Assembly: GCF_018336935.1 (NCBI RefSeq)
Contig: NZ_CP068771.1
Span: forward strand, 1,674,001 to 1,738,000
DNA: 64,000 nucleotides
Source: Serratia plymuthica
GTDB taxonomy: Bacteria; Pseudomonadota; Gammaproteobacteria; Enterobacterales; Enterobacteriaceae
Direction of reading: 5' to 3'
Positions 7,921 to 18,409 of the stretch are shown one piece after another; position 1 is the stretch's first letter, and every line of letters begins with the position of its first letter. Under the pieces are notes generated by a model. That model searched no databases, was not told the DNA's origin, and worked only from the letters and a program-made list of their open reading frames with translations. The position numbers and the translations under genes are program-made.

Positions 7921-8085
7921 CACCGCTGTGCGGTGTTCCCAGAGTAAAGGTTAAAACGACGAGGCTGAAAGCCCCGATTTTGATGATTTCAGAGTTTAAG
8001 AACCTTCCCGGGCCTATAAGTTCCGTCATTATTCCGGGGGCCCGCTGTGGACGTTACAGTACAGCGGGCGGGTGCTGCAGGAGGA

Positions 8086-9807
8086 TCAGTCAGTAACGAT
8101 TTTTACGCCAATCTTGCTGATCGAGTTACCGTCCATTTCGGCAATCGTCCAGGTCAAACCATCCCATTCCACCTGATCGCCCACCACGGGCGCACCGCCG
8201 ATCAACTGAAGGACGAACTGGCCGAGCGTTTGCTGTTCGTCCACGCCTTCGTGCAGGTTAAGACCGTATACCTGAGAGATATCGCTCAGGCGCGCGTCTG
8301 ATTGCAGGATAAAGTCACCGAAGAAGCGCTCGTCAAGCGTGACCACCGGCGCCTGGCTGAACAGTTTGCCCAGCACCGGCAGATCGTGTTCATGGCCGAT
8401 AACGCACAGGATGTCATCTTCACGCAGCCTCGTACTGCCGCTTGGATGCAGCAGTTCCTTGCCGCGGAACAGTGCGGCAATACGCGTACCGGGCGGCATT
8501 TTCAACTCACGCAGCGCGGCACCCACGCACCAGTTTTCCGACGAGAGCTGGTAAACAAACTGCTCCCATTGGTTTTCCGGGTGCACGTCCAGCCCGACTC
8601 GCGAGATGGGCGCCAATGCCGGCGGCACTATGACCTTGGCCTTTTTGGCGGCGAATGACAGCGTGGTGCCTTGCAGCAGCAGCGAGACCAATACCACAAA
8701 GAAAGCCACATTGAAGAACAGCTGCGCGTTCGGCAATCCTGCCATCATCGGGAAGACGGCCAGAATGACCGGCACCGCGCCGCGCAGGCCGACCCACGAG
8801 ATAAAACTGCGTTCGCGCAGGGTAAAACTGCGAAACGGCAACAGCCCGATAAATACCGAAAGCGGCCGGGCGAACAAGATCATCCACAGCGACAGCAGCA
8901 GGGCAGGGATGGCGATGGGCAGCAACTCGTGCGGATTGAGCAGCAAGCCCAGCACCAGGAACATGCCGATCTGGCTCAGCCAGGCCAGGCCATCAAAGGT
9001 CTGAACTATACCGTGGCGGTTGCGGATTGGCCGATTGCCCAGCATCAGGCCGCACAGATATACCGCCAGGATGCCGCTGCCGTCCAGCGCGGTGGTCAGG
9101 GAAAAAATCAAAATGCCGCCGCTCACGGCCAGCAACGGGTACAGGCCTTCGGCCAATTTAATGTGGTTGATCAACCCCAACAGCAGCCAGCCGCCGCCAA
9201 GGCCAAAGACGATCCCCATGCCAAACTGCTGCAACAAGTGAAGGGGGAACATCCAGCTCAGCGTGGTTTCGCCGGCGGCGATCATCGCAATCAGAGTGAT
9301 GGTGAGGAAGACCGCCATCGGATCGTTGCTGCCGGATTCAATTTCCAGCGTAGCGCTAACCCGTTCGTTAAGCCCTTTACCGCCCAGCAATGAAAACACG
9401 GCTGCGGCATCGGTAGAGCCGATAATGGCGCCAATCAGCATGCCCTGAAGCAGATCAAGGTCAAACAGCCAGGCGGCCGCCAGGCCGGTAAGCCCCGCAG
9501 TGATCACTACGCCGATGGTGGCAAGTGAGAGAGCCGGCCACAGCGCAACGCGGAAAGAACTGACGCGGGTGCGCATGCCGCCGTCCAGCAGGATCACCGC
9601 CAGCGCCAGGTTACTGACCAGATAGGCGACAGGATAATTGCTGAAAACGATGCCGCCCGGGCCATCGACCCCTGCCAGCATGCCAATTGCCAGGAAAATC
9701 ACCAAAATGGGAATGCCTAGCCGCGAAGAGAATGAACTGAGTAAAATGCTTGCCCCCACCAACACGGCACCGATGATGAACAAACTGTTGATCGTGCTGG
9801 CATCCAA
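8086..9807 (-). CDS. cvrA: K+/H+ antiporter CvrA (NhaP2)
   Basis: Inner-membrane cation:proton antiporter of the CPA1 family, exporting K+ (and Na+) in exchange for protons and involved in volume and ion homeostasis. 573 residues. Twelve or thirteen membrane helices fill residues 1-390, with the transport motifs [14 protein letters not shown] and [13 protein letters not shown] (the acidic ND pair) and [10 protein letters not shown] cytosolic RCK_C nucleotide-binding domain (about 400-485, [13 protein letters not shown]) and a C-terminal CorC/HlyC-type domain (about 495-573) follow. Length and order match the E. coli protein. The two small membrane ORFs downstream may be cotranscribed. Confidence 0.94.
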   Translation of the reverse strand: MDASTINSLFIIGAVLVGASILLSSFSSRLGIPILVIFLAIGMLAGVDGPGGIVFSNYPVAYLVSNLALAVILLDGGMRTRVSSFRVALWPALSLATIGVVITAGLTGLAAAWLFDLDLLQGMLIGAIIGSTDAAAVFSLLGGKGLNERVSATLEIESGSNDPMAVFLTITLIAMIAAGETTLSWMFPLHLLQQFGMGIVFGLGGGWLLLGLINHIKLAEGLYPLLAVSGGILIFSLTTALDGSGILAVYLCGLMLGNRPIRNRHGIVQTFDGLAWLSQIGMFLVLGLLLNPHELLPIAIPALLLSLWMILFARPLSVFIGLLPFRSFTLRERSFISWVGLRGAVPVILAVFPMMAGLPNAQLFFNVAFFVVLVSLLLQGTTLSFAAKKAKVIVPPALAPISRVGLDVHPENQWEQFVYQLSSENWCVGAALRELKMPPGTRIAALFRGKELLHPSGSTRLREDDILCVIGHEHDLPVLGKLFSQAPVVTLDERFFGDFILQSDARLSDISQVYGLNLHEGVDEQQTLGQFVLQLIGGAPVVGDQVEWDGLTWTIAEMDGNSISKIGVKIVTD

Positions 9808-10039
9808 AATGACGTTCTCCTGAGGCTGGGGGAAAGGCGTTGCGCGGGGGCGCAGATACCCAGTGATGATAACGTGTTTAGTGGGTAAAACGCTAAAGCT
9901 GATTTGGTATTTATTGCCACTTGGTGGGAACGGACAGGGAAAGCGAGGGGAAGGGAATAAGTTCGTGCTTTTATCTATAGTTATCAGCAGACTGAATATT
10001 TACCTGGGCAACAATCATTGGAAGCCGAGTGAGGGAGAA

Positions 10040-10074
10040 AAACCATTAAACCCCCGTTGGGAGGCTTAATGGTT
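10040..10074 (-). terminator. Terminator of the 75-residue gene
   Basis: AAACCATTAA/TTAATGGTTT arms (10040-10049, 10065-10074) with an inner C-rich/G-rich stem; T-rich end on the minus strand. Confidence 0.7.
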
Positions 10075-10090
10075 TGTAGGCGCAGCGTCG

Positions 10091-10318
10091 TTAATGATCG
10101 AGCGACTGCAAGGCTCGCTTGATCAGCTCAGCGGCCAATTTTCGCTCCGACTCTGAAATGCCGTCAAGATTGAGGCTGGAAAGTTCGGTCACCAGGATGC
10201 TGCGATCCTTGCCGCTGATCGACGAATCCAGCGCGGACAGCAAACGGCCAAGAATTTTCAGTAGAGTGGCGTTCTCTGGTACGGCTTCCTGAGCCGAAGT
10301 GTCTTTATCATCAGTCAT
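10091..10318 (-). CDS. Hypothetical 75-residue cytosolic protein
   Basis: Begins MTDDKDTSAQEAVPENATLL and is mostly helical, with a leucine-rich N-terminal helix (LLKILGRLLSALDSSIS) and a second helix (ESERKLAAELIKRALQSL). The minus-strand AGAGGA six bases before ATG 10318 decides the start; the frame stays open for 30 codons upstream but that part has no ribosome site. Size and two-helix layout recall small biofilm regulators of the YmgB/AriR type, but this is only a hint. It is flanked by its own terminator. Confidence 0.65.
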   Translation of the reverse strand: MTDDKDTSAQEAVPENATLLKILGRLLSALDSSISGKDRSILVTELSSLNLDGISESERKLAAELIKRALQSLDH

Positions 10319-10605
10319 TAAAAATCCTCTCTGTCGTGACGGAAGGGAGATGATGCCAACATTGTCGTACCAACGACAACGTCGCCCCTCAGGGTTCATT
10401 GAGCCCAATCGCTACCGTAAGGCAGGGATGTGGATTTCCACTTATGCATTGCAGTTATAACAACTGGCGGCAATATGCTCCAGTATAACTTTGCCTTAAC
10501 TTTAACCATTGAGCTGAGCAATGTGTGCTCTATGCTACAGGTCAGGCAGCAACCCGGACGCTATTGCCGTATCGTAAATAGACTGGGAAGACGCTGTCGC
10601 GAGAA

Positions 10606-10626
10606 GGGGCGGCCAAGAGCCGCCCC
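10606..10626 (-). terminator. GC-rich hairpin downstream of the acyltransferase gene
   Basis: Perfect 8-bp stem GGGGCGGC/GCCGCCCC with loop CAAGA, six bases past the minus-strand stop; only a short T tract follows (TTCT). Confidence 0.6.
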
Positions 10627-10632
10627 ACGTGT

Positions 10633-11649
10633 TCAGAGGGTTTTTTCTTTGCGCTGCACCCGGTTGTAACGCGGACGCTCCAACAGGAAATTGAGGTGCA
10701 GACGTTGAATAACGTAATAGGCAATAATGGGGGCGATCAGGCCAATCAGCGTACCGGCAACAACATGCACCGACCAGCTGTTAACGTGCAGAAACTTGGC
10801 CAGCACGATACGTAATCCACTGGCGGCAAGGATGTGCATCAGGTAGATCACCATACTCAACTCACCCAAACGTCGTAACCATGGGATGTTTGCCTTTGCA
10901 AGCAGCACTGACAGGCAAATGATAAAGGCGATGGCGACGACGGCAAGGATCAGGGAGAACACGCCGGCATTTGTGTAGGTCAGGCCAAGGTAACCATGGA
11001 ACCCCCACTCCAACACAATAAAAGCCAGTAACGTGATTATGCTGGTACCCATGCTGATTTCGCCAATGACGGTTGAATAGCGTATTGCTATCGCCCCGAG
11101 CAGGAAGAAGATCATAAACTTGGTGATATAGTCGAAATGGAAAGCTTGTCCAAGACTGCCTTGATAAACATACAAACCGGCGCTGATAACGATCAAGACA
11201 GGCAAGATGTAGTTGAATTTGTTTTTGCTATATAACAGGACGGCGAGGACAAACACCATAAACAAGGCGTACAGGAACCAGAATTGTGCCCGAGGATGCG
11301 TAAACAGTGTCAGCATGTCCGCCAGTCTGGCGGGGTTGTTGGTATAGCGTGACAACGCGATCTCGATAGCTCCCTGCAGCAACGACCAGATGATGTAGGG
11401 GTACACGATAGTATCAACTTTACTGATAATAAAGCTGGTTTTACCCTTTCTATCTAATGACTGAACAAAAAACAAACCGGAAAGGAAAAAGAACAACGGC
11501 ATATGAAAACTGTAGATAACGCTGTCTGTAAGTTGGTAAAACGATTCGGAAAGATGAATGTTTGCACTGTACAAACCGCGGTTTGCATGGCCAAAGACCA
11601 CCAAAATAATACCGATGCCTTTTGCATAGTCGACCCATGCTTCTCTCAT
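10633..11649 (-). CDS. Acyltransferase 3 family membrane protein
   Basis: Integral membrane O-acyltransferase of the OafA/YiaH-like acyltransferase-3 family, which typically acetylates or succinylates surface glycans. About ten membrane helices. REAWVDYAKGIGIILVVFGHANRG opens TM1 with the family catalytic-type His (VVFGH), and the second helix has SFHMPLFFFLSG, the usual arginine/histidine-bordered motif. The ATG at 11649 is chosen because nearly every family member begins a few residues before this helix and AGGG precedes it; an ATG at 11676 is possible. It lies next to opgC, another member of the superfamily, but on its own transcript. Acceptor glycan unknown. Confidence 0.85.
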   Translation of the reverse strand: MREAWVDYAKGIGIILVVFGHANRGLYSANIHLSESFYQLTDSVIYSFHMPLFFFLSGLFFVQSLDRKGKTSFIISKVDTIVYPYIIWSLLQGAIEIALSRYTNNPARLADMLTLFTHPRAQFWFLYALFMVFVLAVLLYSKNKFNYILPVLIVISAGLYVYQGSLGQAFHFDYITKFMIFFLLGAIAIRYSTVIGEISMGTSIITLLAFIVLEWGFHGYLGLTYTNAGVFSLILAVVAIAFIICLSVLLAKANIPWLRRLGELSMVIYLMHILAASGLRIVLAKFLHVNSWSVHVVAGTLIGLIAPIIAYYVIQRLHLNFLLERPRYNRVQRKEKTL

Positions 11650-11820
11650 GTGATTACCCTGCCCAAAAAAGAACAAAAATAACTTATAAGTATGTCTAAT
11701 GAGCGTAACAGGTGATCGCCAGTTTGCAATGTGACGGGGGAGGTAAGTCGAAGATTAGGAAAATGCTCATGATGAAAAGATGAGCAACGCATTCAAAAGG
11801 TTAGTGAAGCTTCCCTCTAT

Positions 11821-11853
11821 TACCCCAGGGTGAGGAAATTTCGCCCTGGGGCA
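11821..11853 (-). terminator. Hairpin downstream of opgC
   Basis: CCCCAGGG/CCCTGGGG stem (11823-11830, 11844-11851) 15 bases after the minus-strand stop; no long T-run, so efficiency is uncertain. Confidence 0.5.
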
Positions 11854-11867
11854 ATATAGGCTTAGTA

Positions 11868-12998
11868 TTATTGTGGTTTACCGGAGAACAGGAAGCGCAA
11901 CAGAGGGATGCGCTTGTGCAGCTCATATAAGGCAAAGGCGCAGGAGAAGACGAACACCAGACCAATCAGGAAACCCAGCAGGTTATTGTTGATATAGGGC
12001 GTCACAAAAGCGCCATATATCAAGGTCAGCGGATGATGCACCAGATATATAAACAGCGACGCATTGACCAGATAAGTGATTTGTGGCGAATGATAATTCA
12101 GCAACCGATGTCCGAATGAAAACACTATGTTTGTCATCAGGATGCCAAGCAGGGTTTTGATCACGACTTCCAGCTCAAACATATAGCTGCTATGGGCCAG
12201 CCACTTCTGATTCAGCATGTAGGCAATCAACAGCAGCAGCGAACCGAGCACCGCCAATGGAGAGGGTTTTAGAAAAATCTCTTTTAGCCATACGTACTTA
12301 AATGCGTAAGCACCGAGGATGAAGAACGGCAGGTAGAACATCGTTTCCATCACCACAAAATTGAACAGGCCGTTGGAGAGTAAATGCGGTGCAAAAATTA
12401 AAATAATACGGTGCGCCGCCGAATAGCATAAAGCATATAGAAGAAAGAACAGTGAGATGTTTCCTAATCCCGTCATTTTATTTATCGGGTCAGGAGCGAC
12501 GTTACTTTTTAACGTCTTAATTTTTTTGAACAGATAAAAACAGGCCGTGGTCAGTAATGACAGCGTTAATAAAAACCACAGGTGAGAAACCAGTTCCCAA
12601 ACTGTTACATTTATTTTCTGATAGTTCGAAAAATCGTCCCAGCCGTTTAATTTATCCGTAAAATATTTCAGCATGAAAAACTGCGGCACGGTTATTAAGG
12701 GTATCGAGCTCAGCAGGGGGATCGCCACCCGTTCCAGTCTGACCTTCAACCACTTGTGGCGATCGTAACGCTCGTACAGCATGTAGGAGAAGTAGCCTGA
12801 TATCACGAAGAACACCTGCATGCGAAAGGCATGGATGAAGTCGTTCAGCACCGTCAGCGAGAACGAGGGCGTAGCGCTGTTCACCGCCCAGGCGTGGCTG
12901 GAATAGATCAGGGAGAGGTGGAAAGGAATGCCGAGCAACATCAAATAAGCTCGGATCGAATCGAGGAAAAACTCTCGTTGATTGTTGCCTTTAGTCAT
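11868..12998 (-). CDS. opgC: Glucans biosynthesis protein C (OPG succinyltransferase)
   Basis: Inner-membrane acyltransferase-3 protein that adds succinyl groups to osmoregulated periplasmic glucans. 376 residues against about 385 in E. coli. Ten or so membrane helices; the N-terminus REFFLDSIRAYLMLLGIPFHLSLIYS carries the catalytic-type His (PFH), followed by FRMQVFFVISGYFSYML. It is divergent from opgGH, exactly as mdoC is from mdoGH in E. coli, which supports the assignment strongly. The 259-base space between opgC and opgG must hold both promoters. Confidence 0.93.
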   Translation of the reverse strand: MTKGNNQREFFLDSIRAYLMLLGIPFHLSLIYSSHAWAVNSATPSFSLTVLNDFIHAFRMQVFFVISGYFSYMLYERYDRHKWLKVRLERVAIPLLSSIPLITVPQFFMLKYFTDKLNGWDDFSNYQKINVTVWELVSHLWFLLTLSLLTTACFYLFKKIKTLKSNVAPDPINKMTGLGNISLFFLLYALCYSAAHRIILIFAPHLLSNGLFNFVVMETMFYLPFFILGAYAFKYVWLKEIFLKPSPLAVLGSLLLLIAYMLNQKWLAHSSYMFELEVVIKTLLGILMTNIVFSFGHRLLNYHSPQITYLVNASLFIYLVHHPLTLIYGAFVTPYINNNLLGFLIGLVFVFSCAFALYELHKRIPLLRFLFSGKPQ

Positions 12999-13257
12999 AG
13001 GTTACCGCTAGTCATTTTGTCGAGTGGTCATTAACACGCTTAATAAGTCGGCAATGGTTAAATCGCAATCCCAAACCCTACTATACAGATTCACATTTTT
13101 CCATAGCGTCTTGCTGCGCGGCTTGCTACGCTGGTGTTTCATCAGCTGCTTAAACAATGAGCCATAAACATGAACCATCCATTTATCATGTTGTCGGAAA
13201 GCTGAATAATCCATTAATATGGATTTAAATGATTTGAGCACACGAATAGGGGGGGAT

Positions 13258-14826
13258 GTGCTAGTTAATATATTATCCAGTAAACCACGCGCCGCGAGCG
13301 TTCGTTGGTTAGGTGCTACCGTATTGTTCACGCTGTTTACTTCGCAGGCATGGGCTTTTTCTATCGACGATGTGGCCAAGCAGGCACAGGATCTGGCAGG
13401 GAAAGGCTTTGAGGCCCCGAAGAGCAACCTTCCTTCTCAATTCCGTGAGATGAAATTCGCGGACTATCAGCAGATTCAGTTCAATCACGATAAAGCCTAT
13501 TGGAACAAGCTGAAAACCCCATTCAAACTTGAATTTTATCATCAGGGGATGTACTTCGACACGCCGGTGAAAATCAATGAAGTCACTGCAACCAGCGTAA
13601 AACAGATCAAGTATAGCCCGGAGTACTTCAACTTTGGTTCGGTGAAGCACGATCCGGATTCGGTAAAAAACCTCGGCTTTGCCGGTTTCAAGGTGATTTA
13701 TCCGATCAACAGTGCGGATAAGAACGACGAAATTATGAGCCTGCTGGGCGCGAGCTACTTCCGCGTGGTGGGTAAAGGGCAGGTTTATGGGCTTTCCGCT
13801 CGTGGCCTGGCGATCGATACCGCTTTGCCGTCCGGCGAAGAGTTCCCGCGTTTCCGCGAATTCTGGGTTGAGCGTCCGAAGCAGGGCGACAAGCATCTGG
13901 TCATTTACGCGCTGCTGGATTCACCGCGTGCTACCGGGGCCTATCGTTTTGTGGTCTATCCGGGCCGCGATACCACTGTGGATGTCGAGTCCAAAGTGTT
14001 CCTGCGCGACAAGGTCGGCAAACTGGGCATGGCACCGCTGACCAGCATGTATCTGTTCGGGCCAAGCCAGCCATCGCCTACGTTGAACTACCGTCCGGCG
14101 CTGCATGATTCCAATGGCTTGTCGATCCATGCCGGCAACGGCGAGTGGATCTGGCGTCCGCTGAATAATCCGAAGCACCTGTCCGTCAGCACCTACCAGA
14201 TCGAGAACCCGAAAGGTTTCGGTTTGCTGCAGCGCGGCCGTAACTTCAAGGATTACGAAGATCTGGACGATCGTTACGATCTGCGCCCAAGCGCCTGGAT
14301 CGAGCCGCGCGGCGACTGGGGCAAGGGCAAAGTTGAGCTGGTGGAAATCCCTACTGCGGATGAAACCAACGACAACATCGTTGCCTTCTGGACTCCGGAC
14401 GTATTGCCGGATGCCAAAACCCCGCTGGCGCTGAGCTACCGCCTGCACTTCACCCGCGATGAAGACAAGCTGCATTCACAGGATATCGCCTACGTAAGCC
14501 AGACGATGCGTTCTACCGGTGACGTGAAGCAGTCCAACCTGATCCGCGAGCCTGACGGCAGCGTGGCGTTCCTGGTTGATTTCGTTGGCCCGGTACTGAA
14601 AGGTCTGGACGGCGCTACGCCGGTCTCCTCTCAGGTGAGCATCGGCGACAACGGTGAAGTGGTAGAAAACAATGTCCGCTATAATCCAGTGACCAAAGGC
14701 TGGCGTCTGACGCTGCGTCTTAAAGTGAAAGACGACAAGAAGCCGGTAGAAATGCGCGCTGCGTTGGTCAATGGTGATAAGACCCTGTCGGAAACCTGGA
14801 GCTATCAGCTACCTGCCAATGAATAA
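13258..14826 (+). CDS. opgG: Glucans biosynthesis protein G
   Basis: Periplasmic protein required for the beta-1,6 branching of osmoregulated periplasmic glucans whose backbone OpgH makes. The signal peptide ends at TSQAWA before [11 protein letters not shown]. The mature protein has the family beta-sandwich pair, with long conserved runs such as [13 protein letters not shown], [14 protein letters not shown] and [15 protein letters not shown]. The start is taken as GTG 13258, which has a G-rich ribosome site (13248-13255) and gives a normal signal peptide. ATG 13219 would add 13 residues and lacks a ribosome site. The stop overlaps the opgH start by eight bases, so the two are translationally coupled. 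Confidence 0.94.
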   Translation: MLVNILSSKPRAASVRWLGATVLFTLFTSQAWAFSIDDVAKQAQDLAGKGFEAPKSNLPSQFREMKFADYQQIQFNHDKAYWNKLKTPFKLEFYHQGMYFDTPVKINEVTATSVKQIKYSPEYFNFGSVKHDPDSVKNLGFAGFKVIYPINSADKNDEIMSLLGASYFRVVGKGQVYGLSARGLAIDTALPSGEEFPRFREFWVERPKQGDKHLVIYALLDSPRATGAYRFVVYPGRDTTVDVESKVFLRDKVGKLGMAPLTSMYLFGPSQPSPTLNYRPALHDSNGLSIHAGNGEWIWRPLNNPKHLSVSTYQIENPKGFGLLQRGRNFKDYEDLDDRYDLRPSAWIEPRGDWGKGKVELVEIPTADETNDNIVAFWTPDVLPDAKTPLALSYRLHFTRDEDKLHSQDIAYVSQTMRSTGDVKQSNLIREPDGSVAFLVDFVGPVLKGLDGATPVSSQVSIGDNGEVVENNVRYNPVTKGWRLTLRLKVKDDKKPVEMRAALVNGDKTLSETWSYQLPANE

Positions 14827-17380
14827 GTTTACTCAACCTGCCCAGGATTATCTTGCGGCAATGCCTCTGACCGCCGAGCGGTCAGAGGCGCTTAAACCAC
14901 AGCCGGCGGCAGATGACGGCCAGGCACTGGAGGCGCTGCATCGCAAGATGGGCGCCGCCGATGCCAACGTCAATCAGCTGTCGGCGGATGACGTGGCGCT
15001 GGCCTCGGTCAAAACGCGTATCGAAAGCGCTTGGCCGGATGCGGTCAGCGACGACGATTTCGACACCGACGCCGAAGGCCGTACCGTACTGAAGGCGATG
15101 CCTCCGATCAAACGTACCAGTATGTTCCCGGAAGCCTGGCGCACCAACCCGGTGGCGCGCTTTTGGGATTCGTTGCTGGGGCGCTCGCCGCACAATCGTC
15201 ACGCGTCCAAAGAGGAAGCCGAGGCGGAAAATCGCTGGCGCGTGGTCGGCTCGATGCGTCGCTATGTGCTGCTGGTGTTGATGCTGGTGCAAACCGGCAT
15301 CGCTACCTGGTACATGAAAACCATTTTGCCGTATCAGGGCTGGGCGCTGATCGATCCGCTGGCCATGCTGGATCAGGATCTGATGCAATCCGTGTTGCAA
15401 CTGCTGCCTTATGTTTTGCAAACCGGCATTCTGATCCTGTTCGCCATTCTTTTCTGTTGGGTATCGGCCGGTTTCTGGACCGCGCTGATGGGGTTCCTGC
15501 AGTTGCTGATTGGCAAAGATAAATACAGCATCTCTTCCACCATCAAAGGCGATGAGCCGATTAATCCGGCGCACCGCACCGCGTTGATCATGCCGATCTG
15601 CAACGAAGACGTCGAGCGCGTGTTCGCCGGCCTGCGCGCGACCTATGAGTCCGTCGCCGCTACCGGCCAACTGGAGCATTTCGATATCTACGTGCTGAGC
15701 GACAGCTACGATCCGGATATCTGCATGGCGGAACAGAAGGCCTGGATGGAACTGTGCCGTGACGTAGACGGCCATGGCCGCATCTTCTACCGCCGCCGCC
15801 GCCGCCGCGTAAAACGCAAAAGCGGCAACATCGACGACTTCTGCCGTCGTTGGGGTGGCGAGTATAGCTACATGGTGATTCTGGACGCCGACAGCGTGAT
15901 GAGCGGTGAGTGTCTCACCGGCCTGGTACGTTTGATGGAAGCCAACCCGAACGCCGGTATCATCCAGTCCGCGCCGAAGGCCTCGGGCATGGATACGCTG
16001 TATGCTCGCGTGCAGCAGTTTGCCACCCGGGTCTACGGGCCGCTGTTCACCGCCGGCCTGCATTTCTGGCAGTTGGGCGAATCGCACTACTGGGGCCATA
16101 ACGCGATTATCCGCGTGAAGCCGTTTATCGAGCACTGTGCGCTGGCGCCGCTGCCGGGCGAAGGCTCTTTCGCCGGTTCCATCATGTCGCATGACTTCGT
16201 GGAAGCCGCGCTGATGCGCCGTGCCGGTTGGGGCGTGTGGATTGCCTATGACCTGCCGGGCAGCTATGAAGAGTTGCCGCCGAACCTGCTGGATGAGCTG
16301 AAGCGCGACCGTCGCTGGTGTCACGGTAACCTGATGAACTTCCGCCTGTTCCTGGTGAAAGGCATGCACCCGGTGCACCGTGCGGTGTTCCTGACCGGCG
16401 TGATGTCTTATCTGTCGGCGCCGCTGTGGTTTATGTTCCTGGCGCTGTCGACGGCGTTGCAGGTGGTGCATACCCTGATGGAGCCGCAGTACTTCCTGCA
16501 GCCGCGTCAGCTGTTCCCGGTATGGCCGCAGTGGCGTCCGGAGCTGGCGGTAGCGCTGTTCTCCACCACCCTGATACTGCTGTTCTTGCCTAAACTGCTC
16601 AGCATAGTGCTGATCTGGGCCAAGGGCGCCAAAGAATACGGTGGTGCTTTGCGCCTGCTGCTGTCGATGCTGATGGAAATGCTGTTCTCCGTGCTGCTGG
16701 CGCCGGTGCGCATGCTGTTCCACACCGTGTTCGTGGTCAGCGCTTTCCTGGGTTGGGAAGTGGTATGGAACTCTCCGCAGCGTGACGATGATGACACGCC
16801 ATGGAGCGAAGCCTTTAAGCGTCACGGTTCACAGATGCTGTTGGGCCTGGTCTGGGCCGGCGGTATGGCCTGGCTGGACCTGCGTTTCCTGTGGTGGCTG
16901 TCGCCAATCGTTTTCTCGCTGATCCTGTCACCTATCGTGTCGGCGCTGTCGAGCCGCGCGACCTTGGGCATGAAGAGCAAGCGCGCCAAACTGTTCCTGA
17001 TCCCGGAAGAATACTCGCCGCCGCGCGAACTGCTGGCGACGGAAGAGTATCTGCAGCTTAACCGCGAGCGCGCGCTGGCCAATGGCTTTATGCACGCCGT
17101 GGTTAACCCGTCATTCAACGCATTGGCAACGGCGCTGGCGACGGCGCGTCACCACCTGCGCGGGGCGATTGAGCGTAACCGTGAAGAGCGGGTGACGGAA
17201 GCGCTGCAACTGGGGCCGGAAAAACTGGTGAAGGGTAAACGTCTGGAGCTGCTGAGCGATCCCGTGGCGCTGTCGCGTCTGCATCAGCGCGTCTGGCTGC
17301 AACCAGAAGGCAAAGCGTGGCGTGAATTCTATCAGCAACTGCCGCATAACGAACTGGCTCATCCTGTCGGACGGCGTTAG
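14819..17380 (+). CDS. opgH: Glucans biosynthesis glucosyltransferase H
   Basis: Inner-membrane glycosyltransferase that polymerises UDP-glucose into the linear beta-1,2 backbone of osmoregulated periplasmic glucans; in E. coli it also inhibits FtsZ when UDP-glucose is plentiful. 853 residues. A hydrophilic N-terminus of about 130 residues is followed by two membrane helices, a GT2 catalytic domain ([32 protein letters not shown], and the RRWCHGN QxxRW-like motif) and a C-terminal membrane bundle. The run [14 protein letters not shown] is normal for the family. ATG 14819 lies inside the end of opgG; a longer frame from 14771 overlaps opgG coding and is not needed. Confidence 0.96.
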   Translation: MNKFTQPAQDYLAAMPLTAERSEALKPQPAADDGQALEALHRKMGAADANVNQLSADDVALASVKTRIESAWPDAVSDDDFDTDAEGRTVLKAMPPIKRTSMFPEAWRTNPVARFWDSLLGRSPHNRHASKEEAEAENRWRVVGSMRRYVLLVLMLVQTGIATWYMKTILPYQGWALIDPLAMLDQDLMQSVLQLLPYVLQTGILILFAILFCWVSAGFWTALMGFLQLLIGKDKYSISSTIKGDEPINPAHRTALIMPICNEDVERVFAGLRATYESVAATGQLEHFDIYVLSDSYDPDICMAEQKAWMELCRDVDGHGRIFYRRRRRRVKRKSGNIDDFCRRWGGEYSYMVILDADSVMSGECLTGLVRLMEANPNAGIIQSAPKASGMDTLYARVQQFATRVYGPLFTAGLHFWQLGESHYWGHNAIIRVKPFIEHCALAPLPGEGSFAGSIMSHDFVEAALMRRAGWGVWIAYDLPGSYEELPPNLLDELKRDRRWCHGNLMNFRLFLVKGMHPVHRAVFLTGVMSYLSAPLWFMFLALSTALQVVHTLMEPQYFLQPRQLFPVWPQWRPELAVALFSTTLILLFLPKLLSIVLIWAKGAKEYGGALRLLLSMLMEMLFSVLLAPVRMLFHTVFVVSAFLGWEVVWNSPQRDDDDTPWSEAFKRHGSQMLLGLVWAGGMAWLDLRFLWWLSPIVFSLILSPIVSALSSRATLGMKSKRAKLFLIPEEYSPPRELLATEEYLQLNRERALANGFMHAVVNPSFNALATALATARHHLRGAIERNREERVTEALQLGPEKLVKGKRLELLSDPVALSRLHQRVWLQPEGKAWREFYQQLPHNELAHPVGRR

Positions 17381-17401
17381 TCGCTGACCGGTTAGCCCAA
17401 G

Positions 17402-17437
17402 CGGGGAATACGCGTTGCGTGTTCCCCGTTTTTTTTT
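17402..17437 (+). terminator. Intrinsic terminator of opgGH
   Basis: CGGGGAATACGC / GCGTGTTCCCCG stem with loop GTT and nine T; about 20 bases after the opgH stop. Confidence 0.92.
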
Positions 17438-17542
17438 GCTCTTTCGCTTACGCAATGCTGACAAACCGGCGGTGGGAAACTGTGCTAACATCCGCTCAGG
17501 GCGTTGTTTATTTTCAAAACAACCAGGTTCAGAGTCAATTTG

Positions 17543-17788
17543 GTGAACTTTTCTTCTTTAATCCGCCTGGCGTTGCTGGCGGCAGGCGTCATGGCGTTAA
17601 CCGGCTGCGGCAGCATCATCAGCCGCACGGTGCCCGGCGCCGGGCATGGGCATCAGTATTACCCGGGCGTGCAATGGGATCTGCGCGATACGCCCTGGCG
17701 CTACATCACGGTGATAGACGTACCGCTGTCGATGGTGGTGGATACCTTCATGTTGCCGTTTGATGCGCAGCACGGGCCTTACGAGTAA
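17543..17788 (+). CDS. yceK: YceK/YidQ family lipoprotein
   Basis: Small outer-envelope lipoprotein (DUF1375). The signal peptide ends in the lipobox LTGC, followed by GSIISRTVPGAGHG, QYYPGVQWDLRD and DAQHGPYE, matching E. coli YceK over its whole length. The GTG at 17543 (AGAG eight bases upstream) gives an 81-residue precursor with an ordinary signal; a TTG at 17504 would lengthen the signal implausibly. The position after opgH and before msyB is the same as in E. coli. Its last ten bases overlap the convergent acetyltransferase gene. Function unknown. Confidence 0.88.
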   Translation: MNFSSLIRLALLAAGVMALTGCGSIISRTVPGAGHGHQYYPGVQWDLRDTPWRYITVIDVPLSMVVDTFMLPFDAQHGPYE

Positions 17789-18339
17789 ATCGCATCCCGT
17801 GTGGCGAACACCAGCAACTGGTATCCGTGCCGGCCGCAGCGGAAGGGGGCCAGCGCCGTCATCTTCAGCCCTTGCTCGTGGGCGGCCAGTGAATGCGGAT
17901 TGTCGTCGTCAATAAACAGCGCGCCGACATCGAACTCATCGCGGGTGCATGCCTTGACGGCCGCGAACAACTGTTTAAGCACCCCTTTGCCGCGCCAGGC
18001 GGCATCAAGGCACACCGGGCCATACAAAAACACCTTCTGCTCACGGAGTGCCCGGCCGTTGAATGACTGATTGCCGAGCGTATCCAGCATCGCATCCACC
18101 ACCGGCGGGCGCGGTTGCATATCGGTGGGCATCAAGCAGACAAAGCCCGCCAACGCGCGATCTTCAACCGCCACCAGAATGCCAAGACGCCGGTTAATGC
18201 TTTCTAACTGAGCCTCATCCATACGCGAGACGATAAACCCTTGCCGTTTTTGGCTCTCGCCAAGGTTTGCCGGGGTATTTTGCGCTTGCAGTCGCAGGAT
18301 AGCGGGGTAATCGGCGCGACACGCCTGGCGGATGATCAT
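17779..18339 (-). CDS. GNAT family N-acetyltransferase
   Basis: 186-residue acetyltransferase. It starts IIRQACRADYPAILRLQ, typical of the first GNAT strand and helix. The acetyl-CoA binding loop is AAWRGKGVLKQLF (Q/RxxGxG/A pattern), and VGALFIDDDNPHSLAAHEQGLKM carries the usual Asn-containing strand followed by the C-terminal helix. Substrate unknown. Its stop codon lies within the end of yceK, a 10-base convergent overlap. E. coli has no gene here between yceK and msyB, so it is an insertion into an otherwise conserved block. Confidence 0.85.
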   Translation of the reverse strand: MIIRQACRADYPAILRLQAQNTPANLGESQKRQGFIVSRMDEAQLESINRRLGILVAVEDRALAGFVCLMPTDMQPRPPVVDAMLDTLGNQSFNGRALREQKVFLYGPVCLDAAWRGKGVLKQLFAAVKACTRDEFDVGALFIDDDNPHSLAAHEQGLKMTALAPFRCGRHGYQLLVFATRDAIYS

Positions 18340-18409
18340 GAATCCTCCCGGGAGAGCATTATGGGGTTCGGGCAGGCGCGGATATCGGCCGGTCTCTGCC
18401 CGACGTTAT

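Noticed and set aside
7817..8029. 70-codon minus-strand frame downstream of cvrA
   Set aside because: Overlaps the better supported 39-residue membrane ORF in another frame; its C-terminal part is the shadow of that gene.
14882..16825. 647-codon minus-strand frame inside opgH
   Set aside because: Antisense shadow of a GC-rich gene; rich in His, Gln and Arg, with no family features.
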